From Clostridium collagenovorans DSM 3089 (lineage in GTDB: Bacteria > Bacillota > Clostridia > Clostridiales > Clostridiaceae), in NCBI RefSeq assembly GCF_900130005.1, contig NZ_FQXP01000003.1, positions 682,001 through 746,000 on the forward strand: DNA of 64,000 nucleotides, written 5' to 3'. Every line of letters begins with the position of its first letter. Position 1 is the first letter of the stretch. The notes below the pieces were generated by a model that was not told the origin of the DNA, did not search any database, and saw only the letters and a program-made list of their open reading frames with translations. The position numbers and the translations under genes are program-made. Positions 1 to 9,755 of this stretch are shown here, in pieces.

Positions 1-518
1 TTACCAGGGTTTGATACCATAATAGCACGAGTTTTGTTAGTGATTTTGCTTGTTATTTCTTCTTTAGCAGGTAAGTGGAATCCATTTTCAGCTTTAGTTA
101 AGAATGGAACAACATTTGTTCCAGCTACAGCTGAGAAACCATTATAGTTTGTATAGAATGGTTCTGGAATTATAACTTCATCTCCTGCATCGCATATAGC
201 AAGCAAAGCAAACATTATAGCTTCTGATCCGCCGTTAGTGATGATAATTTCATCTTTATCAAAATCTATGTTCCACTCTTTGTAGTAAGTAATGAAACTG
301 TCTATTAATGAATCTAATCCTGGTGATGTAGCATATTTTAATACCTTATCATCGTATTTTTTTACTGCTTCCATAAATGTCTCAGGAGTTTTAATATCTG
401 GTTGTCCTATATTTAGGTGATAGATTTTTACCCCTCTTTTTTTAGCTTCTTCACCAAATGGTACTAATTTACGAATTGGTGAAAATTGCATTTCTTGAAT
501 TCTTTTTGATAATTGCAT
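1..518 (-). CDS. PLP-dependent aminotransferase class I (C-terminus off window)
   Basis: The N-terminal about 172 residues of a fold-type I aminotransferase are present; the gene runs off the left edge. The start ATG at 518 follows a GGGGGAAC ribosome binding site. The reading begins MQLSKRIQEMQFSPIRK and continues through LNIGQPDIKTPE, TNGGSEAIMFAL and IIPEPFYTNY, which are the substrate-loop, PLP-phosphate and ring-stacking segments of the aspartate/alanine aminotransferase family. The lysine that binds PLP lies beyond the edge, so activity cannot be judged. It sits 41 nt after a 52-codon gene and is probably cotranscribed with it. Substrate is unknown. Confidence 0.85.
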   Translation of the reverse strand, partial: MQLSKRIQEMQFSPIRKLVPFGEEAKKRGVKIYHLNIGQPDIKTPETFMEAVKKYDDKVLKYATSPGLDSLIDSFITYYKEWNIDFDKDEIIITNGGSEAIMFALLAICDAGDEVIIPEPFYTNYNGFSAVAGTNVVPFLTKAENGFHLPAKEEITSKITNKTRAIMVSNPG

Positions 519-559
519 TTTTGTTCCCCCATTAGATTTATAATTCTTTGATTAACTAG

Positions 560-718
560 TTAAATAAACACATTTTCAATCGGTACATATGTTGATTTAG
601 CTTTTTTTTGGGGTTGAAAAGTATTGGCAGAACTAAAATATTGTCTGTCGCAAATACAATCATACCTTAATTTTTGCTTTTCATCATTTTGTTGAGATAG
701 TTCTTTCGCATCATACAT
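560..718 (-). CDS. Small hypothetical protein, 52 aa
   Basis: A short gene starting at ATG 718, preceded by a strong AGGAGG site with 8 nt spacing. The product begins MYDAKELSQQNDEKQKL and ends YVPIENVFI, with a Cys-Ile-Cys pair near residue 21. It has no membrane segment or signal peptide and is hydrophilic. It lies between two aminotransferase genes on the same strand and ends 41 nt before the downstream one, so it is likely expressed with it. I do not recognise a family. The support is the ribosome binding site, full use of the gap and coding-like composition. Confidence 0.6.
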   Translation of the reverse strand: MYDAKELSQQNDEKQKLRYDCICDRQYFSSANTFQPQKKAKSTYVPIENVFI

Positions 719-832
719 ACACAACACCTCCTATTTGATGTATACCTTAAGTATTACCAAATAGAAAGTTTTTATGTTTTTTCCTTAGTTAATTTCAAAT
801 TCTTTAGTAATATTTATATTATAAAATTAGAA

Positions 833-2014
833 TTAGTAATATTTTTTTAGAACCTTTCCTAATCTTTTAATACCTTCTCTTATTTTTTCTTCACTCATAT
901 TAGAGTAGTTTAATCTAAAATGTCTTGTGTCATTTCCATTTGGATAGAATGAGTTACCAGGTACAAAAGCTACATTTTCTTTTAAAGCTTCCATTCCAAT
1001 CTCAACAGCATTTAAACCTTCTTTTAATTCTACCCAAGTAAATAGTCCACCTTCTGGGTAAGTATAAGTAACTTCCTCAGGAAAGTGTTTCTTCATTTCT
1101 TCAAGCATTATATCTCTACGATTTCTGTAAATATCTATAATTTTATTTACGTGCTCATCTAAACTATATTCAGCTAAGAATCTTGCAGTAGCAATTTGGT
1201 TTATACTTCCACATTGCAAGTCTTGTCCTTGTTTTAATTGAATATATCTTTGAAGTACATCTGTATCAGCACATACCCAACCAATTCTTAAACCTGGACA
1301 GAAAGTTTTTGAAAAAGTTCCTAAGTTAATAACATAACCTGATTTATCGAAACTTTTTATTGGAGGTAAACTTTCACCCTCAAATCTTAATTGGCCGTAA
1401 GGACTATCCTCAATAACAGGAATTTTATATTCCTCTGCTAATTCAGCAATTCTTTTTCTTCTCTCTAGATTCATCGTTATACCACTTGGATTTTGGAAAT
1501 CCGGAATAGTATAAATCATCTTTATTTTTTGATTTTTCAAAGCTTTTTCAAGCTCTTCTACAATCATTCCATCTTTATCAGTTGGAATTTCAATAAATTT
1601 AGGAGAGAATAATTTAAATGCATTAATAGCTCCTAAATAACTAGGACTTTCACAAGCAATTACATCTCCTTCGTTTATAAAAATAGCTCCGGAAAACGCT
1701 AAACCTTGCTGAGATCCACTCGTAATCATGATGTTGTTTGGCTCACATTCAACACCACAAGATTTCATTATTTGCTTTGCTATTATTTCTCTTAAAGGAA
1801 GATATCCTTCAGTAGAGCTATACTGTAAAGCTGCTTGCCCTTGCTCCCTCAAAACTTCAACCATAACCTTTTCAAGTTTATCAGTTGGAAATAACTCAGG
1901 TGCAGGTAATCCTCCCGCAAAAGAAATGATTTCAGGCTGCTCAGTTAACTTAAGAAGTTCTCTGATTTCAGAAGCCTTAACATTTGACATCCTATTAGCA
2001 TAATGTTGTTCCAT
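833..2014 (-). CDS. Aminotransferase, 2-aminoadipate/MocR-type class I family
   Basis: A full-length 393-residue PLP enzyme. SFAGGLPAPELFP near the N-terminus and the YSSTEGYLPLRE segment are typical of the LysN/2-aminoadipate and aromatic aminotransferase branch. TSGSQQGLAF is the PLP phosphate site, DSPYG carries the conserved Asp and Tyr, and GTFSKTFCPGLRIGW carries the PLP lysine. It lacks the GntR-type DNA-binding domain of MocR regulators. The start at 2014 has a GGGGG site. It is expected to transfer amino groups from branched or aromatic amino acids or 2-aminoadipate to 2-oxoglutarate; the exact substrate cannot be read. A CodY-like box lies at its promoter. Confidence 0.9.
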   Translation of the reverse strand: MEQHYANRMSNVKASEIRELLKLTEQPEIISFAGGLPAPELFPTDKLEKVMVEVLREQGQAALQYSSTEGYLPLREIIAKQIMKSCGVECEPNNIMITSGSQQGLAFSGAIFINEGDVIACESPSYLGAINAFKLFSPKFIEIPTDKDGMIVEELEKALKNQKIKMIYTIPDFQNPSGITMNLERRKRIAELAEEYKIPVIEDSPYGQLRFEGESLPPIKSFDKSGYVINLGTFSKTFCPGLRIGWVCADTDVLQRYIQLKQGQDLQCGSINQIATARFLAEYSLDEHVNKIIDIYRNRRDIMLEEMKKHFPEEVTYTYPEGGLFTWVELKEGLNAVEIGMEALKENVAFVPGNSFYPNGNDTRHFRLNYSNMSEEKIREGIKRLGKVLKKYY

Positions 2015-2047
2015 TATACATTACCCCCATTTATGTATTTTCATAAT

Positions 2048-2073
2048 ATTATACATGCTGTTATCTGAAAATT
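2048..2073 (-). promoter_or_regulatory. Putative -10 and CodY-like box of the aminotransferase gene
   Basis: On the minus strand a TATAAT lies at 2053-2048, about 34 nt before the start codon. Just upstream, 2073-2059 reads AATTTTCAGATAACA, which matches the CodY consensus AATTTTCWGAAAATT at 12 of 15 positions. It would cover the -35 region. CodY control of amino acid genes is well known in Firmicutes; binding here is inferred, and AT-rich DNA gives chance matches. Confidence 0.35.
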
Positions 2074-2569
2074 TCTACAATAATACAATATAATATCTTT
2101 TCAAATTATATTATACATAAGTGCATACTTTATTTCAACAAAATTAAATAATGACTAATAGTATTCAATGACCCTAAACTTAAAAACTTTAAGTTTATAA
2201 TCACAAGAATAAAATATTAACACAAAATTTTACTTTTTAATACTAAATTTTAATACTTAAAATATATTTTTCATCTAAAAATATAATACTATAAAATCAT
2301 TGTATTATATTTTTGTTTATATATACCTAATTTGATTAAAAGAAGTATTAAATCCAAAAGATTTATTTGATTCAAAATAATAAACATTGGATATTTTTTT
2401 TGAAAAAAACTTTGCAAAAATATAAATAATATATATTAAATTCATTTAAAATTAATCACTATCAATTTAAAAAATTCAGATAAAAGAATTTAAAATAAAA
2501 GCTTTGTTTTATTTGCAATAATTTACTACGCAATAATGAGATGTTGTTATAAAAACTTAGTCCTTTTAT

Positions 2570-2599
2570 TTGGTGTACAATATTTATATATGATATAAT
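2570..2599 (+). promoter_or_regulatory. Putative sigma-A promoter of the miaB-mutSL-miaA-hfq operon
   Basis: TTGGTG at 2570-2575 and a perfect TATAAT at 2594-2599 are separated by 18 bp, 35 nt upstream of the miaB start codon. The -10 is consensus and the -35 matches at three of six positions. Confidence 0.5.
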
Positions 2600-2633
2600 A
2601 CTCTAGAAAATCAACTTAATGGAGGATTATTAA

Positions 2634-3977
2634 ATGGAAATTAACTTAAAAGATAAAGATAAAAAAACTTTTTATATTTTAACTTATGGCTGTCAAATGA
2701 ATGAAGAGGATTCAGAAAAACTTTCTGGAATGCTTAAGCTTAAAAATTATAAAAGAGTTTACGATAAAAATGAAGCAGATATAATTATATTTAATACTTG
2801 TTGTGTAAGAGAAAATGCAGAACAAAAGGTCTTTGGTAACCTTGGGGCTCTTAAAAAGCTTAAAAGTGAAAGACCAGAATTAGTAATTGCTGTTTGTGGA
2901 TGTATGATGCAACAAGAAGGTATGAAGGAAGAAGTACATAAAAAGTTTCCTTTTGTAGATATAATTATAGGTACACATAACTCATATAAATTCCCAGAGT
3001 ATCTTAATAGAGCTTTAGGGGGAGAGCGACCTATATTAGAAGTTTGGGACAAAGAGGGAGACATAGTTGAAAATTTACCAATTGATAGATTGAGTGATTT
3101 CAAAGCTTTTGTAACTATAATGTATGGTTGTAATAACTTCTGTACTTATTGTATAGTACCACATGTTAGAGGACGTGAAAGAAGTAGAAATCCTCAAGAT
3201 ATAGAAAATGAAATCAAAGAATTAGTTTCAAAGGGATATAAAGAGTTCACTCTTCTTGGTCAAAATGTAAACTCATATGGTAAAGGCTTAGAACCTGAGC
3301 TTAACTTTGCAGATTTACTTAGAAGAATTAATAAAATAGATGGTGTTGAAAGAATTAGATTCATGACTTCTCACCCTAAGGATTTATCAGATGACCTTAT
3401 TAAAGCTATGACTGAATGTGATAAGGTTTGTGAACAATTTCATTTACCTGTGCAGTCAGGTTCATCAGAAATATTAAAGAAAATGAATAGACATTATGAT
3501 AGAGAACAATACTTAAATGTAGTTAAAAAATTAAAAGCTGCTATTCCTAATATAGGATTAACTACAGATATAATAGTAGGTTTCCCAGGAGAAAGTGATG
3601 AAGATTTTGAAGAAACTTTATCTTTAGTAAAAGAAGTAGAGTTTGACTCAGCATTTACCTTCTTATACTCTAAGAGAAATGGAACTCCAGCAGCTAAACT
3701 TTTAATTCAAGTTCCTGAAGAGAAAAAACATGAGAGATTTGACAAATTAGTAGAAGAAATTAATAATATTTCTGCTAAAAAGAATAAGGAATATGATGGT
3801 AAAGTTGTTGAAGTTTTAGTTGAAGGCTTAAGTAAAAATGATGAAACTAAACTTACTGGTAGAACTAGAACTGGAAAATTAGTTAACTTCACTGGAAACA
3901 AAGAAAGTATAGGAAAGTTAGTTAATGTTAAAATAATAGAAGCTAAATCTTTCTCTTTACTTGGTGAAGAAGTTTAG
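2634..3977 (+). CDS. miaB: tRNA-2-methylthio-N6-dimethylallyladenosine synthase MiaB
   Basis: A radical SAM methylthiotransferase of 447 residues that converts i6A37 to ms2i6A37 in tRNAs reading UNN codons. The N-terminal UPF0004 domain carries Cys20, Cys56 and Cys90 for the auxiliary cluster, spaced as in E. coli MiaB. The radical SAM motif is GCNNFCTYC with Cys166, Cys170 and Cys173. A C-terminal TRAM-like domain follows from about residue 375. The start is ATG with GGAGG 8 nt upstream. It is the first gene of an operon that also holds miaA, which makes its i6A substrate. Confidence 0.97.
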   Translation: MEINLKDKDKKTFYILTYGCQMNEEDSEKLSGMLKLKNYKRVYDKNEADIIIFNTCCVRENAEQKVFGNLGALKKLKSERPELVIAVCGCMMQQEGMKEEVHKKFPFVDIIIGTHNSYKFPEYLNRALGGERPILEVWDKEGDIVENLPIDRLSDFKAFVTIMYGCNNFCTYCIVPHVRGRERSRNPQDIENEIKELVSKGYKEFTLLGQNVNSYGKGLEPELNFADLLRRINKIDGVERIRFMTSHPKDLSDDLIKAMTECDKVCEQFHLPVQSGSSEILKKMNRHYDREQYLNVVKKLKAAIPNIGLTTDIIVGFPGESDEDFEETLSLVKEVEFDSAFTFLYSKRNGTPAAKLLIQVPEEKKHERFDKLVEEINNISAKKNKEYDGKVVEVLVEGLSKNDETKLTGRTRTGKLVNFTGNKESIGKLVNVKIIEAKSFSLLGEEV

Positions 3978-3997
3978 GCTTTAAGGAGGTAGTTAAT

Positions 3998-6748
3998 TTG
4001 GCTTTGACTCCTATGATGAAACAATATTTAGAAGTAAAAGAAACCTGTAAAGATGCAATTTTATTCTTTAGATTAGGTGACTTTTATGAGATGTTTTTTG
4101 AGGATGCTGAAGTAGCATCTAAAGAACTTGAGTTAGTGCTTACAGGCAGAGACTGTGGACTTGAAAATAGAGCTCCAATGTGTGGAATTCCCTTTCATTC
4201 AGCAGAAAACTATATAAGTAGGTTAGTAACTAAGGGTTTTAAAGTTGCTATATGTGAACAAGTTGAGGACCCGGCTTTTGCAAAGGGAATTGTTAAAAGA
4301 GATATAGTAAAAATATTAACTCCTGGAACATATATGGATGCCTCATTTTTAGATGAGTCTAAAAATAACTTCATAATGTGCATTTTCAAGGAGGATTCTA
4401 GTAATGTTGGTGGATTAAGTTTTGCTGATATATCTACAGGTGAATTTTATTCAACTAGCGGAATTCTTAAATGTGGAAATATCTTAGATGAGATAGCAAA
4501 ATTTTCACCTAGTGAAATAATATACAATGAAACTTTAGAAGACAATTTATTAAATGAAATAAAAGAACGATATAATATTAGTTTAACTAAGTATTCTAAT
4601 GAGTATTATAATGAAGAAGCTTTAGAGTCTGTTAAAATCCAATTTAAAAATTATGATAGCAACAGATATGATATGGAGCAATTACGTTCCATATCCTCAC
4701 TTATAGCTTATTTAAAATATACTCAAAAGAACTCCTTATCTCACATAGATACTTTAGAAACTTATAATATTGTTGATTATTTAGTTATAGATACAAACTC
4801 GAGAATGAATTTGGAACTTACAGAAACCTTAAGAGATAAAAGTAAAAAAGGTTCGCTTCTAAGTGTATTAGATAAAACTAGCACTGCAATGGGTGCTAGA
4901 CGCTTAAGAAAGTGGATAGAAGAGCCTTTAGTGGATAAAATACTTATAGAAGAAAGACAAAACTCTATTGAAGATTTAGTAAACAATTTATTTGTCCATG
5001 AAGAGTTAAAAGAAACTCTAAAGGATATTTATGATATAGAACGGTTAGTAGGAAAAATTAGCAGCAAAAGTGTTAATGCTAAAGAGTTAATGTCTTTAAA
5101 AAATTCCATTGGAAAAATTCCAAGTGTCAAGGAAGTAATTAAACCATTAACTTCTAGTTTTTATTCTAATATTTATAATAACTTAGATGACTTAAATGAT
5201 ATATATGAATTATTAAACAAAGCTTTAGATGATAATCCTTCTATTTCAGTTAAGGAAGGTAATATAATAAAAACTGGCTATAATGAAGAGGTTGATTCTC
5301 TAAGAGAAGCAAAGTCTAGTGGTAAACAATGGATTGCATCCTTAGAGCAAGAAGAAAAAGAACTTACAGGCATAAGATCACTTAAGATAGGATTTAACAA
5401 GGTATTTGGTTATTACTTAGAAGTTACTAAAAGCAATTTAAGCTTAGTACCTACAGAGAGATATATTAGAAAGCAAACCCTATCCAATGGCGAAAGATAT
5501 ATTACGCCTGAATTAAAGGAAGTTGAAGAAAAGGTTCTTGGTGCAGAAGAGAAGTTAATTACTTTAGAATATGAATTGTTTGCTAAATTAAGAGATACTA
5601 TAGAAACTCATATTGAAAGAATGAAGAGTGTAGCTAAGGTAATCTCTGAAATAGATTCTTTAAGCTCTTTAGCAACGGTTGCTGTAGAAAACAATTATGT
5701 AAAACCTACTATTAATGAAGAGGGTATAATTGATATTAAAGATGGTAGACATCCCGTAGTTGAGAAGTTATTAAGTAAGAATACCTTTGTAGAAAATGAT
5801 ACTTATCTAAATACAGAGGAAGATCAATTACTTTTAATAACTGGTCCCAATATGGCTGGTAAATCAACATATATGCGTCAAGTTGCATTATTAACTTTAA
5901 TGGCTCAAATGGGAAGTTTTATACCAGTAAGTAGTGCAAATATTGCTATATGTGATAGAATATTTACAAGAATAGGTGCTTCTGATGATCTAGCTTCTGG
6001 TAAAAGTACCTTTATGGTTGAAATGTGGGAAGTATCTAATATATTAAAAAATGCTACAAGTAAGAGTCTCATCTTATTAGATGAGGTTGGAAGAGGTACT
6101 AGTACTTATGATGGTTTAAGTATAGCATGGGCAGTAATAGAGTTTTTATGTTCTGATAATGGGATAAAAGCTAAAACTCTTTTTGCAACTCACTATCATG
6201 AGTTAATAAAGCTTGAGCAACAAATTAAAGGTATAAAAAACTACTCTGTAGCAGTTAAGGAAATAAATAACGAAATAGTGTTCTTAAGAAAGATTATTTG
6301 TGGTGGTACTGATGAATCTTATGGAATAGAGGTTGCTAAACTTGCAGGTATTCCAACTGAAGTTACTGATAGAGCAAAAGAAATACTTTCTATGCTTGAA
6401 TCTGAAAATTCTAGTTCTGCTTCTGATAATAAGATTACTTCTGTACAATCAGTTAATAAAGTAGTTGTAGATAATTCAAAGGAAGTTGAACTTCTACAAG
6501 CTACTATAAAAGAATTAAAAGAAAAAATAAACAACTTAGAGTCTTTAAATAAAGAAGTTGCTATGGATATGTCTACGTCTAAAAAGACTAAATGTAAAAA
6601 GCAAGAAAATCCTATGCAAATGACTTTTGAGGATGTAGAAGGCAAGAATTTATTAAAAGATATTAAGGAGTTAGATATACTTTCAATGAATCCAATGGAG
6701 GGTTTTAATAAACTTTATGAGTTGGTAAATAAGGCTAAAAACCTATAA
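3998..6748 (+). CDS. mutS: DNA mismatch repair protein MutS
   Basis: A mismatch-recognition ATPase of 916 residues, somewhat longer than most MutS. The N-terminal mismatch-binding motif GDFYEMF contains the Phe-x-Glu that inserts at mismatches. Walker A GPNMAGKST is at about 616-624, followed by DEVGRGTSTYDG (Walker B and signature) and ATHYHEL. A Ser/Asn/Lys-rich linker near 800-870 precedes the C-terminal dimerisation segment. The start is TTG at 3998 with AAGGAGG and 8 nt spacing; no better ATG is near. It lies 20 nt after miaB and 16 nt before mutL, so it is cotranscribed. Confidence 0.97.
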   Translation: MALTPMMKQYLEVKETCKDAILFFRLGDFYEMFFEDAEVASKELELVLTGRDCGLENRAPMCGIPFHSAENYISRLVTKGFKVAICEQVEDPAFAKGIVKRDIVKILTPGTYMDASFLDESKNNFIMCIFKEDSSNVGGLSFADISTGEFYSTSGILKCGNILDEIAKFSPSEIIYNETLEDNLLNEIKERYNISLTKYSNEYYNEEALESVKIQFKNYDSNRYDMEQLRSISSLIAYLKYTQKNSLSHIDTLETYNIVDYLVIDTNSRMNLELTETLRDKSKKGSLLSVLDKTSTAMGARRLRKWIEEPLVDKILIEERQNSIEDLVNNLFVHEELKETLKDIYDIERLVGKISSKSVNAKELMSLKNSIGKIPSVKEVIKPLTSSFYSNIYNNLDDLNDIYELLNKALDDNPSISVKEGNIIKTGYNEEVDSLREAKSSGKQWIASLEQEEKELTGIRSLKIGFNKVFGYYLEVTKSNLSLVPTERYIRKQTLSNGERYITPELKEVEEKVLGAEEKLITLEYELFAKLRDTIETHIERMKSVAKVISEIDSLSSLATVAVENNYVKPTINEEGIIDIKDGRHPVVEKLLSKNTFVENDTYLNTEEDQLLLITGPNMAGKSTYMRQVALLTLMAQMGSFIPVSSANIAICDRIFTRIGASDDLASGKSTFMVEMWEVSNILKNATSKSLILLDEVGRGTSTYDGLSIAWAVIEFLCSDNGIKAKTLFATHYHELIKLEQQIKGIKNYSVAVKEINNEIVFLRKIICGGTDESYGIEVAKLAGIPTEVTDRAKEILSMLESENSSSASDNKITSVQSVNKVVVDNSKEVELLQATIKELKEKINNLESLNKEVAMDMSTSKKTKCKKQENPMQMTFEDVEGKNLLKDIKELDILSMNPMEGFNKLYELVNKAKNL

Positions 6749-6764
6749 TTGTAGGAGGTGGCTT

Positions 6765-8711
6765 TTGAAAAGAATTCAAAGATTAGATTTAAATACTACA
6801 AATAAAATTGCAGCAGGAGAGGTAGTAGAAAGACCTTATTCTGTAGTAAAAGAACTTGTAGAAAATAGTATAGACTCTGGGGCTACAAGTATAACTATTG
6901 AAATTGAAGAGGGTGGAGAAAAGTTAATTAGAATCACTGATAATGGATCAGGTATACACCCTGAGGATGTTACAATAGCTTTTGAAGCTCATGCAACAAG
7001 TAAAATTACTACTATAGAGGATATATATAAGATTTCCACTTTAGGATTTAGGGGGGAGGCATTACCTAGTATTGCTTCCGTATCTAAACTTAAAGTTTTA
7101 AGTAAAACAAAGGATTTTGATTATGGTATTGAAGCAGTAATAGAGTTTGGAAAGCTTTGTAGTTCAGTTGAAAAGGGTTGCAGTAACGGAACTGTTATAG
7201 AAGTACGGGATTTATTTTTTAATGTTCCTGCAAGAAAAAAATTTTTAAAAAGCTCCCAAAGAGAGGCTTCTATAATTTCAGATATAATAACTAGACTGGC
7301 ATTGTCTTATCCTAATATATCTTTTACCTTTATAAATAATGGTAAAACTAACTTTACTACTTACGGAAATGATAATTTAAAAGATGCTATTAGAGTATTG
7401 TATGGTAAAGAGGTATTTAATAACATAATCGAATTTGAGGGATGTAATGATATAGTAACTATCTATGGCTTTGTAGGGAATGCTGAAATAAGCAGAGGTA
7501 GTAGAAACAGACAAAGTATATTTGTCAATAAAAGATATATTAAAAACAAACTCATTACAACAGCTGTGGAAAATGCCTTTAAGTCATTCTTAACAGTTAA
7601 CAAGTTCCCATTCTTTGTAATATTCATTGACATTTATTCAGAATTAATAGATGTCAATGTACATCCTACAAAGTCGGAAATAAAGTTTCAAGATGAACGA
7701 AGCTTATTTAAAGTTATTTTTGATGCTGTTCATAAAGGAATAAGTGAGGACATAAAAAGTAAATATGCTGTAGAAGAGTCTTTACCTAATAGTGAACCTC
7801 AGTATTTCACAGAAAAATTTGAACAAAACTCATATTTTAATGCGTCATTAAATGAATCATTGCCTTTAGTTAAGGAGCAAATTGAAAATAAAAGCTTCAC
7901 TCTTAAAGCTGATAATATATTAAATAAATCTACAATAGATAATATACATTCTGAAGATAAAATTTATGATGTGCCTATAGATTTGAAACCTAGCAATGAA
8001 AATAACAAGAATTTTGAAAGTTATTCAGCTATCAACTATGATTTGAGTAATGATTTTAAACCAAAAGAACGTGCTGTAGAATCTATAAAAGATGTAATGG
8101 AAACAAATGAATTAGTTAATCAAAGCCCTAAGTTTCCATCATTGAGAGTAATTGGTCAATTTAATAATACCTATATAATTGCTGAAGCTTTTAAAGAACT
8201 CTATTTAATTGATCAACATGCAGCTCATGAGAAAATTTTATTTGAAAAGTACAGAAAAGATTTCAAAAATAGTAAAGTTGTTTCGCAAATTCTTCTAACT
8301 CCTGTTATAATAGAATTAATAACTGATGATTATATATATTTTATAGAGAATTCAGATATTTTTAAAGAAGCAGGTTTTAAAATAGAAACCTTTGGATCTA
8401 ATACAATTAGTATAAGAGAGGTTCCTTATATTTTAGGTAAACCAGATTGTAAGAACTTATTTATTGAAATATTGGATAATCTAAAGTCCTTAGGTTCTGG
8501 TAAAACAGAAGATGTTAAATTTAATAAAATAGCTAGTATATCCTGTAAGGCTGCAGTAAAAGCACATGATAAATTATCAGAAATTGAAATGAATCATATT
8601 TTAAATGAACTTAGGTTTATAGATGAACCTTTTACTTGCCCTCATGGAAGACCAACTATACTTAAATTTACTTTATATGATATTGAGAAAAAATTTAAAA
8701 GAATACAATAA
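6765..8711 (+). CDS. mutL: DNA mismatch repair endonuclease MutL
   Basis: A GHKL ATPase and latent nicking endonuclease that acts after MutS. The N-terminal ATPase motifs are ENSIDSGAT, DNGSGI and GFRGEALPSI. After a variable polar linker of about residues 340-460, the C-terminal domain has DQHAAHE from about residue 483, followed by a further Glu, the metal-binding endonuclease motif found in organisms that lack MutH. A CPHGRPT segment near the C-terminus completes the zinc-type site. The TTG start at 6765 has GGAGG upstream; length is 648 residues. It sits in the mutS-mutL-miaA run. Confidence 0.97.
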   Translation: MKRIQRLDLNTTNKIAAGEVVERPYSVVKELVENSIDSGATSITIEIEEGGEKLIRITDNGSGIHPEDVTIAFEAHATSKITTIEDIYKISTLGFRGEALPSIASVSKLKVLSKTKDFDYGIEAVIEFGKLCSSVEKGCSNGTVIEVRDLFFNVPARKKFLKSSQREASIISDIITRLALSYPNISFTFINNGKTNFTTYGNDNLKDAIRVLYGKEVFNNIIEFEGCNDIVTIYGFVGNAEISRGSRNRQSIFVNKRYIKNKLITTAVENAFKSFLTVNKFPFFVIFIDIYSELIDVNVHPTKSEIKFQDERSLFKVIFDAVHKGISEDIKSKYAVEESLPNSEPQYFTEKFEQNSYFNASLNESLPLVKEQIENKSFTLKADNILNKSTIDNIHSEDKIYDVPIDLKPSNENNKNFESYSAINYDLSNDFKPKERAVESIKDVMETNELVNQSPKFPSLRVIGQFNNTYIIAEAFKELYLIDQHAAHEKILFEKYRKDFKNSKVVSQILLTPVIIELITDDYIYFIENSDIFKEAGFKIETFGSNTISIREVPYILGKPDCKNLFIEILDNLKSLGSGKTEDVKFNKIASISCKAAVKAHDKLSEIEMNHILNELRFIDEPFTCPHGRPTILKFTLYDIEKKFKRIQ

Positions 8712-8735
8712 ATATTATTTAAAGAAAGGTATAAT

Positions 8736-9671
8736 ATGAAAAAGAATTTATTTATACTTGCAGGTCCGACAGCAGTTGGAAAAACTAAGATATCTATTGA
8801 ATTAGCTAAAAGATTAAATGGCGAAATAATTTCTGCTGATTCAATGCAAATATATAAACATATGGATATAGGATCAGCTAAAATTAAAGAAAGTGAAAAA
8901 GAAGGAATTGAACATTTTCTTATAGATGAGGTAGACCCTAAAAATGAATTTAGTGTTTCTGAATTTCATGATAAAGCGGTAAAATATATAGATGATATCT
9001 ACTCAAAAGGTAAGTTACCTATGATTGTTGGAGGTACAGGGTTATATATTAACTCTCTTATATTCAATTATAACTTTGCAGAAACTAATAAAGATGAAGA
9101 ATATAGAAATTTTTTAGTAGAAGAAGCAGAGAATAAAGGAAAAGAATATGTACATGAACTTTTAAAAGAAGTTGATAAAACTTCCTATGAAAAACTTTTC
9201 CCTAATGATTTAAAAAGAGTAATTCGTGCTTTAGAAGTTTATAAAGTAACTGGTAAGACTATTCATGAGGTAAATGAAGAAATAGATGTCTTTGATATAC
9301 CTTATAATATACACTATTATGTTTTAAATATGGATAGAGAAAAGCTTTATGAAAGAATTAACTTGCGTGTGGATCTTATGTTTAAGGAAGGGTTAATAGA
9401 AGAAGTAAAGACTTTGAAGAGTATGGGGTTGCATAAAGAAATGCAATCAATGAAGGGTATAGGATATAAAGAAATACTTCAATATTTAGATAATGAAATT
9501 ACCCTAGAGGAAGCTGAATATTTAATTAAGAAGGGTAGTAGAAACTATGCTAAGAGGCAACTTACATGGTTTAGAAAAGATAAAAGGTCTACCTGGATAG
9601 ATAAAGATAATTATATTTCTGATGAAGATATAGTTGATGTAATAGTAAAGGATTATACTTCTAAAATTTAA
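8736..9671 (+). CDS. miaA: tRNA dimethylallyltransferase MiaA
   Basis: Transfers the dimethylallyl group to N6 of A37 in tRNAs, giving i6A, the substrate of MiaB encoded at the start of the same operon. GPTAVGKT near residue 8 is the P-loop, DSMQIYKHMDIGSAK binds the tRNA base and contains the catalytic Asp, and GGTGLYINSL is the prenyl-binding loop. The 311-residue length is normal. ATG is preceded by AAAGAAAGG, and the gap to mutL is 24 nt. Confidence 0.97.
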   Translation: MKKNLFILAGPTAVGKTKISIELAKRLNGEIISADSMQIYKHMDIGSAKIKESEKEGIEHFLIDEVDPKNEFSVSEFHDKAVKYIDDIYSKGKLPMIVGGTGLYINSLIFNYNFAETNKDEEYRNFLVEEAENKGKEYVHELLKEVDKTSYEKLFPNDLKRVIRALEVYKVTGKTIHEVNEEIDVFDIPYNIHYYVLNMDREKLYERINLRVDLMFKEGLIEEVKTLKSMGLHKEMQSMKGIGYKEILQYLDNEITLEEAEYLIKKGSRNYAKRQLTWFRKDKRSTWIDKDNYISDEDIVDVIVKDYTSKI

Positions 9672-9755
9672 AGGTATTTTCATTATTTTAGAGGATTTAT
9701 AAATTATATATAGAATAAATATAGTACTAACATATAGTACATGGAGGGCAAGATT

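Larger units (their letters stand above)
2015..2633. other. Divergent intergenic region, 619 bp
   Basis: This very AT-rich gap separates the divergent aminotransferase gene and miaB. Apart from the two promoter entries at its ends I see no ORF with a ribosome binding site, no terminator-like hairpin and no recognisable riboswitch. Confidence 0.6.

Noticed and set aside
9741..9755. Longer Hfq start at an upstream ATG
   Set aside because: Those bases contain the GGAGGG ribosome binding site for the ATG at 9756, and the added residues do not fit the family N-terminus.
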